Shown: one piece after another, positions 46,741-56,075 of the stretch
Layout: the number at the start of each line of letters is the position of its first letter
How positions within the stretch are numbered: position 1 is the stretch's first letter
From: Streptomyces sp. RerS4
GTDB lineage: Bacteria > Actinomycetota > Actinomycetes > Streptomycetales > Streptomycetaceae
Assembly (NCBI RefSeq): GCF_023515955.1
Contig: NZ_CP097322.1
Location: 124,001-188,000 of the forward strand
Direction of reading: 5' to 3'
DNA length: 64,000 nucleotides
Made by a program: the position numbers and the translations under genes
The notes under the pieces: model-generated
What the model saw: only the letters and a program-made list of their open reading frames with translations
What the model was told of the DNA's origin: nothing
The model's database searches: none

Positions 46741-46956
46741 GCTGTGGGCCCAGCGCACGACGACGCTGCGGCGGAGCCGCCATTCGTCGCCGTCGACGTC
46801 CTGGCCACCGAAGAACGCGCCCGCGCCATGGACGCCCTGCCCTGGATGGCCGCCATCGGCGGCAACGAGCCGGGGCTCCTGCGCTGCGTCCGCCGCATGC
46901 TCCACCCGGATGAGCCCGACCCGTACAGCGACGACCCCTGGGCCCCACAGCCCTGA
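46741..46956 (+). CDS. C-terminal ORF of uncertain origin upstream of the DUF6368-like gene
   Basis: The end of a long frame reads naturally (VLATEERARAMDALPWMAAI, then LLRCVRRMLHPDEPDPYSDD). It terminates at TGA 46954-46956, overlapping the likely beginning of the next gene. GTG 46741 is only a guess for the start. It may be a truncated upstream operon member. Confidence 0.35.
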   Translation, partial: AVGPAHDDAAAEPPFVAVDVLATEERARAMDALPWMAAIGGNEPGLLRCVRRMLHPDEPDPYSDDPWAPQP

Positions 46957-47363
46957 GCGACGAGTGGCCGGCGCCGGCCCTTGAGCTCTCGGAGGACGAC
47001 TGCATCCCGGCAGACGACGAGGACTACTCCGAATTCTCGCTGCCGCCAGTTCAGGGCCTCATACTCGCCGCCGGCTGTTCCGGGGAGGTGAACCACATTC
47101 TGCTCGGTCACCTCGCCCTTGCCTTCACCCAACGGCTCCACGCGATGATCGACTTCGACGGCGTCCTTGGATACACCCCTGGCGATCGGGCGGAAGAAGC
47201 CGCGGCCTTGGCCCGAGCACGGGCGCTGGTGGCATCGCTCCCTGGCACCGTCAAGGAAGTCTCCTATGACACGGGCGGCGGCGACCGCTGGATCCGGCAT
47301 GTCGGCGATCTGCAGTTCCTCAGTGCCTGGCTGCAGCACCCAGACTTCCGCCTCGTCAAGTAG
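46953..47363 (+). CDS. DUF6368-like protein
   Basis: The frame is protein-like from about 46953 (LSDEWPAPALELSEDDCIPA), well before the first ATG at 47088. It continues NHILLGHLALAFTQRLHAMI, VASLPGTVKEVSYDT, and ends GDLQFLSAWLQHPDFRLVK. The ending is what I associate with DUF6368. If translation begins at CTG 46953 it overlaps the previous stop; GTG 47090-type starts are out of frame. The N-terminal part of the family is probably missing. Function unknown. Confidence 0.5.
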   Translation: MSDEWPAPALELSEDDCIPADDEDYSEFSLPPVQGLILAAGCSGEVNHILLGHLALAFTQRLHAMIDFDGVLGYTPGDRAEEAAALARARALVASLPGTVKEVSYDTGGGDRWIRHVGDLQFLSAWLQHPDFRLVK

Positions 47364-47471
47364 GCCCAGGCCCATCCAGGCCACACCGCACCTCGGCATG
47401 GCAGAAGCTTGAGGCTGACACTCACACCGTCGTCCAACTGGGCACGTTTTTTCGTACCTCACTGAGCACTC

Positions 47472-47680
47472 TTATGAGTACGCGGACAGGTGCTCGGCGA
47501 GCTGGCCGGCGGCATCGGGGCGCAGCGGGACGGTGCGGCCGATGGGGCGGAGGCGTCCGGTGGGGTCGTGGCGGCCGAGGATGAGGAGTTGGGGGCGGGT
47601 GAGGCTGCCGGTGACGGCCCCCACGATGGCTTCGATGGTGTGCCGCCGGCGGATCTTGGTCCTTCTCTGCACCAAGTCAA
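47472..47680 (-). pseudogene. ATP-dependent DNA ligase C-terminal fragment
   Basis: The frame reads EAIVGAVTGSLTRPQLLILG followed by GRLRPIGRTVPLRPDAAGQL, as in the OB-fold region of actinobacterial LigD/LigC-type ATP-dependent ligases. The nucleotidyl-transferase domain is missing and the end is replaced (AEHLSAYS). Confidence 0.68.
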
Positions 47681-47694
47681 GCCGGACGGCTGGG

Positions 47695-48510
47695 TCAGTC
47701 GTGCCGAACGAGCTTGACGGCTGAGACGAGCAGGATCACCGCGAGGGCGGGGATGAGGACGGCGTCGGGGAAGACGCCGAGGAGGAGTCCGCCCAGCAGT
47801 GCGCCGGCGATGGAGCCTGCCGCCATGCTGGCGGTGAACCGGATGTTGGCGCCGAGGACGGCGAAGCTGCCGTCGCGGCTGTAGCGGGCGAACGCGACAA
47901 GCATGGTCGGCAGGGAAACCAGCAGGGAGAGGCTGCCGGCTGTCTTGATGTCCTCGTCGAACAGCAGCACGATCGTCGGGATCAGGAGCTCGCCGCCGGC
48001 GACTCCCATGATCGCGGCGACGACCCCGATGCCGAACCCGGCCGCGACTCCGGCAGGGATCTGGGCCCAGAGCGGCAGGTCGAGGTTGCCCAGGGTGGTG
48101 GTGTGGGTGAGGACCAGGGCGGCCGCCATGAGGACCATCAGCGCGGCCAGGACCTTATAGAGGGTCGTGCTGCGCATCCGGACCGCCCAAGACGCGCCCG
48201 CCCAGGCCCCGAGCAGGCTGCCGGCCAGCAGGTTGCCCGCGACGGGCCAGCGGGATGCGACATCGGCGGCCGGGACCGCGGCGAGTCGGGCGGGGAGGGC
48301 GACCAGGACCACGACCAGGCTCATCGCCTTGTTCAGGATGACCGCCGAGAGGGCGGCGAACCCGAAGAGGCTGATCAGCAGGGGCAGGCGGAACTCCGCG
48401 CCGCCCAGGCCGATCATGCCGCCCAGCACTCCGATCGCGGCCCCGGCGCCGAAGACGACGCGTGCCGAGTGCGTCGGGCGGAGTGAGGTGAGGGTCTGGT
48501 CGGGGGTCAT
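47695..48510 (-). CDS. TSUP (TauE/SafE) family transporter
   Basis: ATG 48510 has GAGG at proper spacing; an in-frame ATG at 48519 is possible. The ~271-residue product has eight hydrophobic segments. The family motif appears twice: GAAIGVLGGMIGLGGAEFRL near the start and GVVAAIMGVAGGELLIPTIV at mid-length. TSUP proteins move sulfur oxyanions or organic acids across the membrane. There is no neighbouring sulfur gene to narrow the substrate. Intact. Confidence 0.9.
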   Translation of the reverse strand: MTPDQTLTSLRPTHSARVVFGAGAAIGVLGGMIGLGGAEFRLPLLISLFGFAALSAVILNKAMSLVVVLVALPARLAAVPAADVASRWPVAGNLLAGSLLGAWAGASWAVRMRSTTLYKVLAALMVLMAAALVLTHTTTLGNLDLPLWAQIPAGVAAGFGIGVVAAIMGVAGGELLIPTIVLLFDEDIKTAGSLSLLVSLPTMLVAFARYSRDGSFAVLGANIRFTASMAAGSIAGALLGGLLLGVFPDAVLIPALAVILLVSAVKLVRHD

Positions 48511-48606
48511 GACGGGCATCCTCGCTGGTGGCAGCTCTTTCGTGCCATGGCACGAAGGCACTGGGTGTCCACTCAGGGTTCGTCCGGATCTCCGAGCATC
48601 AGGATC

Positions 48607-50318
48607 TCATCCGGGCCGGCGGGTGGTCGGGATGCCGAGGGCGACGGGTGACCGCTGGGCAAGTCGGGCGGCGTCGACCTGTTTGGTTCGGACGAAGGTC
48701 AGGGTGATGTCGATGCCTTCGATCTCGCCGAGCCACTGTTCCTCCTCGGCCCGTTTGCGGCGGAGGACCAGGTCCTTTTCGATCTCGGCCAGTCTCGGCA
48801 GCATCTTGGGGTTGACCTGGAGCATCGGGCAGCGGATGCAGGCGTGTTCAGCTGGCAGGAGGATCCATAGGGGCGAGCACAGTTGCCGAGCTCGACCCGG
48901 CGCTTGTCGGAGTGTTCTTCGAAGTCGGCCCATTCCTGGTCGGTGACCTCGATGTATTCGCCCTCGGGCCTTTCGGTCCGGCGGTGGTTGAGGAACTCCT
49001 GATAGGCCTTGACGACGTCTTCGGCGAAGACGGCGACGTAGCCCTGGGTCGTCTGGAGATTCATGTGTCCGAGCAGGGCGGCGCCGATGTGGATCGGCAG
49101 GCCGCCGTTGACGATTTCCGTGGCGAACAGGCGCCGGAAGTCGTGTGGGGTGAAGGACATACCGGCGAACGCCTGGTTCGTCTCGGCGATCCTTTTGCAG
49201 GAACGGCGGAGCATCCCGAGTGCCGTGCCGGTGGCCAGCACGCCCGGGACGGTACCGATCTTGCGCTGGAGCAGGAAGGGCATGGCTCAGACCAGGTCTT
49301 CTCGTGGGGGTCGTAGCGGCTGACGGGCGGGATCGGCTTCCCGTCGGAGGTCTGGCGGCGGATGATCTGCGCGACGACGTGGAAGAGCTCGGCGGACACC
49401 GAGATCACGCGTTCGCGGTTGTTCATGGAGGGCGCCACCACCAGCAGGGCGATGACTTCGCCGTTCGGTCGCTGGTATTGGCGGATGCTGAGGTGGGTCA
49501 GCTCGGTCAACTCCTCCACCCGGATGCCGCTGTGCCGCAGGAGTTCGACGATCCCCCACTCCCAGAAGGCGATGTCCTCGGTCATGGTGACATCGGTCGT
49601 CTCGCCGGTGCCCAGGTCGACGACCCTGACGGGCGGGTCTTTCGGGAGGCGGGCCCGACGCCGGTCCGTGACCGAGTCGGTGCGGGTGTAGCGGCGGCCC
49701 CCAGGGTGAACGTCTCGCCCAGCGGAACCTCGCGGCCGGCCGCAAGCAGGGCGGCGAGACGCTCGTGCCGTGTCTCGACGTGCTGGACGAGCACGGGTAA
49801 CAGAGGCTGACGGGCCCGCGTTCGGGCGGCCATGTTCTGGTTGTTCTCGCGTTGGCGTGTGCCGAAGCCCTTGATATCGCGGGGCAAGACCGGCAGGGGG
49901 CGACCCACTGAGCCCATTTCTCGGGTTCGGCGATGGCCCAGCTATGGAGGTCGACGTAGAAGCCGCGCACGGCCAGCAGGATCGTCTCGAAGTACTTGCG
50001 GACCTTGGTCTTGTCTTTCTGCGAGTAATAGAGGTCCGCCCGCCACTGCTCGTAGATCTCTGGGCTGAGGACGAGGTTCTTCTGACCGGGATTGATCTTC
50101 TCGATGCCCACCCAGAAGAGGCTGACCAGGTTCCGGGCAAGGGCTCGCAGGGTGACGTAGTCGGTGTCCGCCCGGCGCCGAGTGAGGTAGTCGATCAGCA
50201 GCTGGCGGACGTCCGTGTTCTTGATCGGATAGCTGTCGACGAGCTTCTGATGGGGATATTTGGATTTCCCCACTTGTCGCTCTGGGGCGGGGCAAACCTG
50301 CTCTCTTGATCTCCCCAT
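48607..50318 (-). pseudogene. Tyrosine integrase with about four frameshifts
   Basis: Pieces in three frames give a ~560-residue integrase: KNTDVRQLLIDYLTRRRADT (N-terminal), AVRGFYVDLHSWAIAEPEKW, then WGIVELLRHSGIRVEELTEL (Arg I box), SFTPHDFRRLFATEIVNGG (HxxR box), ALLGHMNLQTTQGYVAVF (His and nucleophile Tyr), and the tail CIRCPMLQVNPKMLPRLAEI. Shifts lie near 49920, 49690, 49290 and 48840. All catalytic boxes survive in pieces. No matching attachment site or excisionase was seen. Confidence 0.85.
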
Positions 50319-50410
50319 CCATTGTGTGATCCTCCCGGCGTGTCGAACTGATGTCGGCGTGTCGTGGAGAGCCTGCGTGAGCTAGGAGTTCGGCCTGTTC
50401 GGGGGCCTGA

Positions 50411-51769
50411 ATGCTCACTCGGGAGGAAGACGTGGACGCTCATGCTCTGCGTCGTCAGGGATGGACGATCTCTGCGATCGCACGGCATCTGGGCCGTGAT
50501 CGCAAGACGATCCGTGCCTATCTGAACGGCGAGCGAACCCCTGGCGAGCGACGCGAGGGCCCGGATGCTTTCGTGCCATTCCTGCCCTACTGCCGCCAAC
50601 GCCTCGCCGACGATCCGCATTTGTGGGCCTCGACGTTGTTCGACGAGGTGTCCGAACTCGGCTATGAGGGCGCGTACTCGACCTTCACCCGGGCTCTGCG
50701 CCGCTACCAGGTCCGGCCGCATTGCGAGCCCTGCCACGCCGCCACCGGCAGGAACGTCGCGGTGATCGCGCATCCGCCCGGCGAGGAGATCCAGTTCGAC
50801 TGGCTGGAGCTGCCGAGCCCGCCAGAGGGGTGGGGAGTGGGTGAGCACGCTCACCTGCTGGTGGGGGCGCTCGCTCATTCGGGCCGGTGGCGGGCGGTTC
50901 TTTCGGAGTCCGAGGACTTCCCTCACCTGGTCCAGGCCCTCGATGAGGTCATGCGCAAGCTCGGCGGGACCGCCCGCCGGTGGCGTTTCGACCGGATGGC
51001 GACGGTCTGTTACCCCTCCAGCGGGCAGGTGACCTCCTCTTTCGCCGCCGTCGCCAAGTACTACGGCGCCGGCGTGGATATCTGTCCGCCCCGACGCGGC
51101 AACCGCAAGGGAGTAGTGGAGAAGACCAATCACTCCGCTGCCCAACGCTGGTGGCGCACGGTTCCGGACGGGCTGACCGTCCTCCAGGCCCAGTCCGGCG
51201 TCGACAAACTCGCCCTTCGGATGGACGAGCGGCGGCGCCGCATCGACGGCGTGGCCACCACGGTCGGTGAGCTCGCCGCGGCCGAGCCGATGCTGGACAT
51301 CCCAGTGCGGCCGTTCCCGGCCGAGCTGGAAGTCGAGCGGACGGTCAGCCCGCAGAGCCTGGTCCAGTTCGACGGGAACTTCTACTCCGTCCCTCCCGGC
51401 CTGCCAGGAGTCCAGGTCAAGGTGATGAACCGCCTGGGCGATGACGTCCTGCGGATCGCCACCGCGGGACGAGCGGTCATCGCCCAGCACCGCCGGGCCC
51501 CTCGGGGATCTGGGCAGACCGTCCGGGACGACGGCCACGTCATCGCGCTGGAGCGAGCCGTGCTCGCGTCGTTCTCCGACCGGGCTCCGTGCAAGACGAA
51601 GGTCCGGAGGCCGCCCTCGGCGGCCGCTCTCGCGGAGGCCGAGCGGCTGCGCGGGCTTCCGGCGGCTGGGAATCCGGCCGAACGGGTCGTGATCGACCTG
51701 TCCCACTATGCCGCCGTGGCCGACCGGCTGCGGACAGCTCCCTCACCGAAAGAGGAGAACGAGGAGTGA
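50411..51769 (+). CDS. istA: IS21 transposase IstA
   Basis: The 452-residue product begins with an HTH (ALRRQGWTISAIARHLGRDR, then KTIRAYLNG). It has the rve-type catalytic core with IQFDWLELPSPPEGWGVGEH (first Asp), the RRWRFDRMATVCYPSSGQVT segment (second Asp) and GNRKGVVEKTNHSAAQRWW (Glu). The C-terminal beta region is VQFDGNFYSVPPGLPGVQVK. All three acidic residues are present and the frame is complete, so it may be active. Its TGA overlaps the GTG of istB. Confidence 0.95.
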   Translation: MLTREEDVDAHALRRQGWTISAIARHLGRDRKTIRAYLNGERTPGERREGPDAFVPFLPYCRQRLADDPHLWASTLFDEVSELGYEGAYSTFTRALRRYQVRPHCEPCHAATGRNVAVIAHPPGEEIQFDWLELPSPPEGWGVGEHAHLLVGALAHSGRWRAVLSESEDFPHLVQALDEVMRKLGGTARRWRFDRMATVCYPSSGQVTSSFAAVAKYYGAGVDICPPRRGNRKGVVEKTNHSAAQRWWRTVPDGLTVLQAQSGVDKLALRMDERRRRIDGVATTVGELAAAEPMLDIPVRPFPAELEVERTVSPQSLVQFDGNFYSVPPGLPGVQVKVMNRLGDDVLRIATAGRAVIAQHRRAPRGSGQTVRDDGHVIALERAVLASFSDRAPCKTKVRRPPSAAALAEAERLRGLPAAGNPAERVVIDLSHYAAVADRLRTAPSPKEENEE

Positions 51770-52581
51770 GTACGCCATCGTCGCCAATGCAGATGAGCGA
51801 AGCACGTCGCTTCCAGCAGCTGCGAGGCCATCTGTCCTATCTGAAGCTGAACGATGCCGCCGAGGCCTTGAACCGGGTTCTGGACCAGGCCCGGAGCGAA
51901 CGGATGTCGCTGACCGCGGCTCTGGAACGACTGCTGGAGATCGAGGTCGAGGCCACCGAGGCCCGCCGGCTGGCGGCCAGGCTCCGGTTCGCCTGTCTGC
52001 CCGAGCCCTGGACCCTGAACGACTTCGACTTCGCCGCCCAGCCCGGTGTCGATGAGAAGCTCATCCGGGACCTGGCCACCCTCCGCTTCCTCGACGACGC
52101 CTCCAACGTCCTGTTCGTCGGGCCGCCCGGAGTCGGCAAGACAATGTTGTCCGTCGCACTCGGCCGGGCCGCGGTCGAGGCCGGGCACCGCGTCTACTTC
52201 ACGACTGCAGCCGAGCTCTCGGCCCGCTGCCACAAGGCCGCTCTCGAAGGCCGGTGGAAGTCCTGCATGAACTTCTTCGCCGGCCCGAAGCTGCTGGTCA
52301 TCGACGAACTGGGCTACCTCCCACTGCCCGAGGACGGCGCTTCCGCACTGTTCCAGGTGATCAACCAGAGGTATCTGAAGTCGTCCACGATTTTGACGAC
52401 CAACGTCGGCATCGCTGACTGGGCAGGAGCCTTCGGCGACGCCACCGTCGCCGCCGCGATGCTCGACCGGCTCCTGCACCGGGCCGCAGTCGCCGGCATC
52501 GACGGCCCCTCCTACCGACTGCGCGGACACCGAAACCAGGCCGAAACCCTCCGAGCCGGGGTGAACGCCCGTGTCTCCTGA
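51766..52581 (+). CDS. istB: IS21 helper ATPase IstB
   Basis: GTG 51766 overlaps the istA stop (GTGA). The ~271-residue product shows the IstB N-terminal helix region (RFQQLRGHLSYLKLNDAAEA), the Walker A loop VLFVGPPGVGKTMLSVALGR, and Walker B KLLVIDELGYLPLPEDGAS. The sensor region is RYLKSSTILTTNVGIADWAG and the C-terminus is SYRLRGHRNQAETLR. IstB remodels target DNA for IstA. Intact. Confidence 0.96.
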   Translation: MSTPSSPMQMSEARRFQQLRGHLSYLKLNDAAEALNRVLDQARSERMSLTAALERLLEIEVEATEARRLAARLRFACLPEPWTLNDFDFAAQPGVDEKLIRDLATLRFLDDASNVLFVGPPGVGKTMLSVALGRAAVEAGHRVYFTTAAELSARCHKAALEGRWKSCMNFFAGPKLLVIDELGYLPLPEDGASALFQVINQRYLKSSTILTTNVGIADWAGAFGDATVAAAMLDRLLHRAAVAGIDGPSYRLRGHRNQAETLRAGVNARVS

Positions 52582-53233
52582 CAGCACCTCCGAGACCACC
52601 GAGGTTCCATCCGAGATGGCCCGTCGCTGCCCGCAATGCGAGACCGTCTTCACGGTCGCCGACCGCATGAGCCGACGAGTGTTCTGTTCACCGACATGCC
52701 GCGACCAGAACCGCCGGCGCACTCCGGTCCAGCGGACGTGCCCGCAGTGCAAGAACGACTTCACGACCGACATCAGCCCCAGGCGGATCTTCTGTTCGCC
52801 CGAGTGCCGGAACGCAGCCCGCAGCGACGAGAACGCGATGGAGAGCCGGACCTGCCCGGTCTGCGACGACACCTTCGACTCAGCCAAGACCGTCCGGCAG
52901 GTCTACTGTTCCCCGACCTGCCGCAAGGACGCTGAACGCTTCCGTGACCGGGCACGAGACCAGGACCGGGCCCGCCGACTCGGGGAAACCCCTCGCTCGG
53001 CATCGCCCGCCCCGCCCACACTTCCCGACCTGCCGCCAGCACCCAAACCGACGACACGACCCACACACCGACAGGCCCCGGAGCGAGACCCACTGGAGCC
53101 GACCGCAACCCGCAACTGCCCTCACTGCCAGCAGCCCGTCACCATCGTCGCTCTCCTGGCGACACCGGAAGCCGCCCGTCCCTCAGTTCCCACCGGACTT
53201 CCCGATGTCGTCCCACTCCGCAGGGCTCCGTGA
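52571..53233 (+). CDS. Multi-zinc-ribbon third protein of the IS21 element
   Basis: GTG 52571 lies inside the end of istB, an 11-nt overlap that implies coupling. The 220-residue product has three similar Cys modules of the form CPxCxxxF...R.(V/I)FCSPxCR (RRCPQCETVFTVADR; RTCPQCKNDFTTDISPRRIF; RTCPVCDDTFDSAKTVRQVY). A charged/Pro-rich linker follows, then a last CPHCQQPV pair. These should bind zinc and may contact DNA or the IstAB complex. Standard IS21 elements carry only istA and istB, so this is an accessory gene. Confidence 0.78.
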   Translation: MSPDSTSETTEVPSEMARRCPQCETVFTVADRMSRRVFCSPTCRDQNRRRTPVQRTCPQCKNDFTTDISPRRIFCSPECRNAARSDENAMESRTCPVCDDTFDSAKTVRQVYCSPTCRKDAERFRDRARDQDRARRLGETPRSASPAPPTLPDLPPAPKPTTRPTHRQAPERDPLEPTATRNCPHCQQPVTIVALLATPEAARPSVPTGLPDVVPLRRAP

Positions 53234-53336
53234 AAGGACCATCGACTGGTCGGCAGCCGAAAGTCCCGGCTGCCGACCGCAAGGTGCCGACTCGTTGACC
53301 GGCCGGTGAGCCGTGGCTGGGCTCTACTCTGCTGCG

Positions 53337-53633
53337 ATGACGGACAGCAAGCTGATAGTCGACCTACGCGGTCGGCAGATAGAGACGCTCAACGATTTCT
53401 GGGACGCGGTTACCGAGCCGTGTGGGCTGCCGACGTGGTTCGGTCGGAACCTTGACGCGTGGTCGGACACGATCGAGACGCGCGGCATCTCGGAGGTCAT
53501 AGACAGCCACGACGTCCTGGTCGTGCACGTCGACCAGAGTGGACTCTTCGAAGGGAGCCGCCGGGAGGCCCAAGTCTTGGCCGACATGTTCGATGGTCAG
53601 CAGAACCGACTCGTTGTCCACGCGAGGGCCTGA
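53337..53633 (+). CDS. Barstar-family immunity protein
   Basis: ATG 53337 gives a ~98-residue product: MTDSKLIVDLRGRQIETLND, then PTWFGRNLDAWSDTIETRGI (the barstar helix-2 region with the Trp/Asp contacts), then SHDVLVVHVDQSGLF. It is the length of a single barstar domain. Barstar proteins inhibit barnase-type RNases; no toxin gene is adjacent, so it is an orphan antidote. It is the second barstar in the window and is only distantly similar to the first. A strong terminator follows 60 bp after the stop. Confidence 0.82.
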   Translation: MTDSKLIVDLRGRQIETLNDFWDAVTEPCGLPTWFGRNLDAWSDTIETRGISEVIDSHDVLVVHVDQSGLFEGSRREAQVLADMFDGQQNRLVVHARA

Positions 53634-53692
53634 CGCCACTCGCAGTCGAGGTGGGGCTGATCAATTGCGGCCAGCCGACGTTCACGATCACC

Positions 53693-53722
53693 GGCCCCGC
53701 CGACCTGACGGTCGGCGGGGCC
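53693..53722 (+). terminator. Perfect 13-bp stem terminator
   Basis: GGCCCCGCCGACC pairs exactly with GGTCGGCGGGGCC around TGAC, downstream of the second barstar. Confidence 0.9.
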
Positions 53723-54389
53723 CACGCATGCTCGCCCACTCCCCACTTTCCCCACACCGTTGAGCAGCCAACAAAGTGAGGCGAAGAGCGTCCCTGGTCG
53801 TTTTCAAGGATCGCCATCACCACACCGGGGCCGAGGAGGGAGAGCATGCAGAGGTACCCCTTGACCGCCGTCTAACGGTCGCCCGTCGCAGAGCAGGTCA
53901 AGGGGCGATGCGGCGTTCGCGGCCGTGCGGTCGACCTGGTCAAGAGGGTCGCTCTGCTCGCGGTTCTCAGTGCGACTGGCTTCTGCGGAATCGAGACGGG
54001 CTGGCCACCTAACTGTCGTGGTCGAAGGACAGTGGGCTCCTGGTCTGGCGGAACCCGGCCGGGACGCGGCCACCGTGCGCTCCCTCTTCGACCTGCTCGG
54101 CACCGAGCGCTCGCCGAAGATCCACATGTGACTGCGGACGCTGCCGAGTGGATCTCGAAGGTCGTTGCGGAGCGGGTGCCCGCAGGCGGTACCGGGGCAT
54201 GGTGTCCGCGTACTCGTTGTTGAAGTGCTCAGCCAGGTACAGATGACGAAGGGCAGCTGTGCGAGCGACACGCATGACTGCCCTTGGCCGTATTCGCCGG
54301 CCACGCACGGCAGCCTGGAAGGCGAGCACCATTCAGTACGGGCCGAGCCGCTAGGAGCGGTGTCGGCTCCCTGCCCGGAGGAGCACGGC
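53723..54389. other. No supported gene
   Basis: Short frames such as VVVEGQWAPGLAEPGRDAAT (ending 54131) look slightly protein-like but have no start or family. Probably debris between the barstar and VOC genes. Confidence 0.35.
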
Positions 54390-54767
54390 ATGGCGATCGA
54401 AGGGGTATCCCCCTACCTGAGGTACCAGGACGCGGACGCGGCTCTCGAGTGGATGGAGCGGGTCCTCGGCTTTACCGACGCGGTCCGCTGGCGCGACGAT
54501 TCAGGGCGGACGTTCGAGGCCGACATCCACGCGGGTGCGACGAAGATCGGAGTCAGCGGCGGCGGGGTGAGCGACGAAGGCAAGAACGCTCTGTTTATCG
54601 TGCACGTGGACGACGTCGACGCGCATTTCGAGCTGGTCCGGGCCGCATCGGGCAGGGAGCTGGACGCTCCGGTGGATCAGCCGTACGGGCCGCGGACCTT
54701 CACGATCACCGACCCCTGGGGGTATCAGTGGAGCTTCTGGCAGGGCGAGGCCACACCACCCCGGTGA
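54390..54767 (+). CDS. VOC (glyoxalase/bleomycin-resistance fold) protein
   Basis: GGAGGAG seven bases before ATG 54390 fixes the start. The 125-residue product has the two beta-alpha-beta units of the fold: VSPYLRYQDADAALEWMERV, then NALFIVHVDDVDAHFELVRA, and it ends PRTFTITDPWGYQWSFWQGE. The terminal DPWGYxWxF segment carries a metal-type Glu/Gln position. VOC members include dioxygenases, isomerases and drug-binding proteins; specificity is open. Confidence 0.9.
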   Translation: MAIEGVSPYLRYQDADAALEWMERVLGFTDAVRWRDDSGRTFEADIHAGATKIGVSGGGVSDEGKNALFIVHVDDVDAHFELVRAASGRELDAPVDQPYGPRTFTITDPWGYQWSFWQGEATPPR

Positions 54768-54789
54768 TCGCCGGTGCGCCTCTGCGGTT

Positions 54790-54930
54790 TCACCGGGCCG
54801 TCGTCGACGTCGTCGCCGACTCCGGTGCTGCCGCCGTGATGTGACTCAGCAGGCACAGCCAGCGGCCGTCCCGCTTCACGAACACATCCGACGTCCACCG
54901 GGCATGATCATCCGTCAGAAGGCTGGCCAT
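54790..54930 (-). pseudogene. SnoaL/DUF4440-like C-terminal fragment
   Basis: The frame reads LLTDDHARWTSDVFVKRDGR then WLCLLSHITAA, the last two strands of an NTF2-like (DUF4440) fold. The rest of the domain is missing. Confidence 0.5.
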
Positions 54931-55013
54931 GTCGGCTAAGGGTTGCCTCCTCCCGACAACGTTCGGACCTCCCGACCTGGGGAGATGACCAGGGCCCTTG
55001 ATATTGTGCGCCG

Positions 55014-55445
55014 ATGTCAACGATCAAACACTTCCAAGTGACCTTCGACTGCGCGGAGCCTGCGCGCCTCGCCGCCTTCTGGTGCGAGGTGCTGGGGTAC
55101 GTCGTGCCGACGGTCCCGGAGGGCTTTGCCACGTGGGAGGAGTACCACCGCTCACTGCCGCCCGAGGACGAGATCTACTTCGCGTGCACTGATCCCTCAG
55201 GTGTGGCCCCGCGTCTGCTCTTCCAACGAGTTCCCGAGGGCAAGGTCGTCAAGAACCGGGTGCATCTTGATGTGCGGGCCGGCGCCGGGCTCGTGGGTGA
55301 CGAGCGCCTGGCCACACTCGAGGCCGAATGCGCGCGGCTGATGGCGCTCGGCGCGAAACACGTGCTGACGCAGCGCGCCGATGGCGTCAACGAGTCGTGC
55401 ATCACGATGCAGGACATCGAGGGCAACGAGTTCTGCCTCGCCTGA
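55014..55445 (+). CDS. VOC family protein
   Basis: The 143-residue product opens STIKHFQVTFDCAEPARLAA and FWCEVLGYVVPTVPEG, the first VOC unit. It continues RVHLDVRAGAGLVGDERLAT and ends ITMQDIEGNEFCLA, matching the glyoxalase-like domain common in Streptomyces. The C-terminal DIEGNEFC supplies the second metal ligand position. Different subfamily from the VOC at 54390, although separated by only ~250 bp. The ribosome site is weak. Confidence 0.9.
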   Translation: MSTIKHFQVTFDCAEPARLAAFWCEVLGYVVPTVPEGFATWEEYHRSLPPEDEIYFACTDPSGVAPRLLFQRVPEGKVVKNRVHLDVRAGAGLVGDERLATLEAECARLMALGAKHVLTQRADGVNESCITMQDIEGNEFCLA

Positions 55446-55515
55446 TTCTCCTTCGAGACCGCGAGGTGGGGGAGCCGTCTCCCGGGGACCTCTCAGGTCC
55501 GGCATGCGGCGGGAG

Positions 55516-56075
55516 TCATCCCGTGAGAGCGAGGTCGTGTAGGCCGGCAACGCCGTGCATCGCGTGGCGCACACCGTCGCCTCTCAGGCGGCAGTCACGC
55601 AGGATCTTCCAGGTCTTCATCCGGGCGAAGGCGTGCTCGACGCGGGCGCGAACCCGTCTGTGGTCGTGGTTGTGTTCGGCCTGCCAGTGGGTCAGTTCGC
55701 CGCCTCGGGGCCGACGGTGCGGGATGACGAGGCCCGTTCCGGGGTGGCCGCCGTCGGCGATCGTGGTTGTCCGGCCGACGGCGGCCTTGGCCCCGAATTC
55801 CTCCCATGCCCTGCAGTCGTTGCGGTTGCCGGGCAGGGGCCGGCCGACCACCACGACCAGGCGGGTGTCGGCGTCCATGACCACCTGGTGGTTCGTCGAG
55901 TAGCGATAGTTCTTCGACTGCTCGGCGACCTGGTGGTCGCGGGTGGGTACCAGCGTCCCGTCGACGATCAGCACCGCGTCCTTGGCTAATCGCCTACGCG
56001 GTGCATGCGCGAGCCTGGGGCCGAGCTGGTCGATGACGCGATCGGCGGTGGACTTCGACACTCCGAACGAAGAAG
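55516..56075 (-). pseudogene. IS5-like transposase (DDE_Tnp_4), N-truncated
   Basis: The remaining ~190 residues hold the DDE domain: VSKSTADRVIDQLGPRL, KDAVLIVDGTLVPTRDHQVA (first Asp), YSTNHQVVMDADTRLVVVVG (second Asp), and RRVRARVEHAFARMKTWKIL (Glu). The N-terminal DNA-binding third is lost at ~56075, where ISL3 debris begins on the other strand. Confidence 0.87.

Larger units (their letters stand above)
50340..53240. mobile_element. IS21-family element with three genes
   Basis: istA, istB and a third ORF run on the plus strand with 4-nt and 11-nt overlaps. The exact ends were not resolved by eye; the coding block is 50411-53233. Insertion next to the integrase start may have removed its promoter. 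Confidence 0.82.

Noticed and set aside
45154..46956. A 600-codon plus-strand ORF
   Set aside because: Pro/Arg-rich low-complexity translation across an HTH gene on the other strand; only its last ~70 codons look coding.
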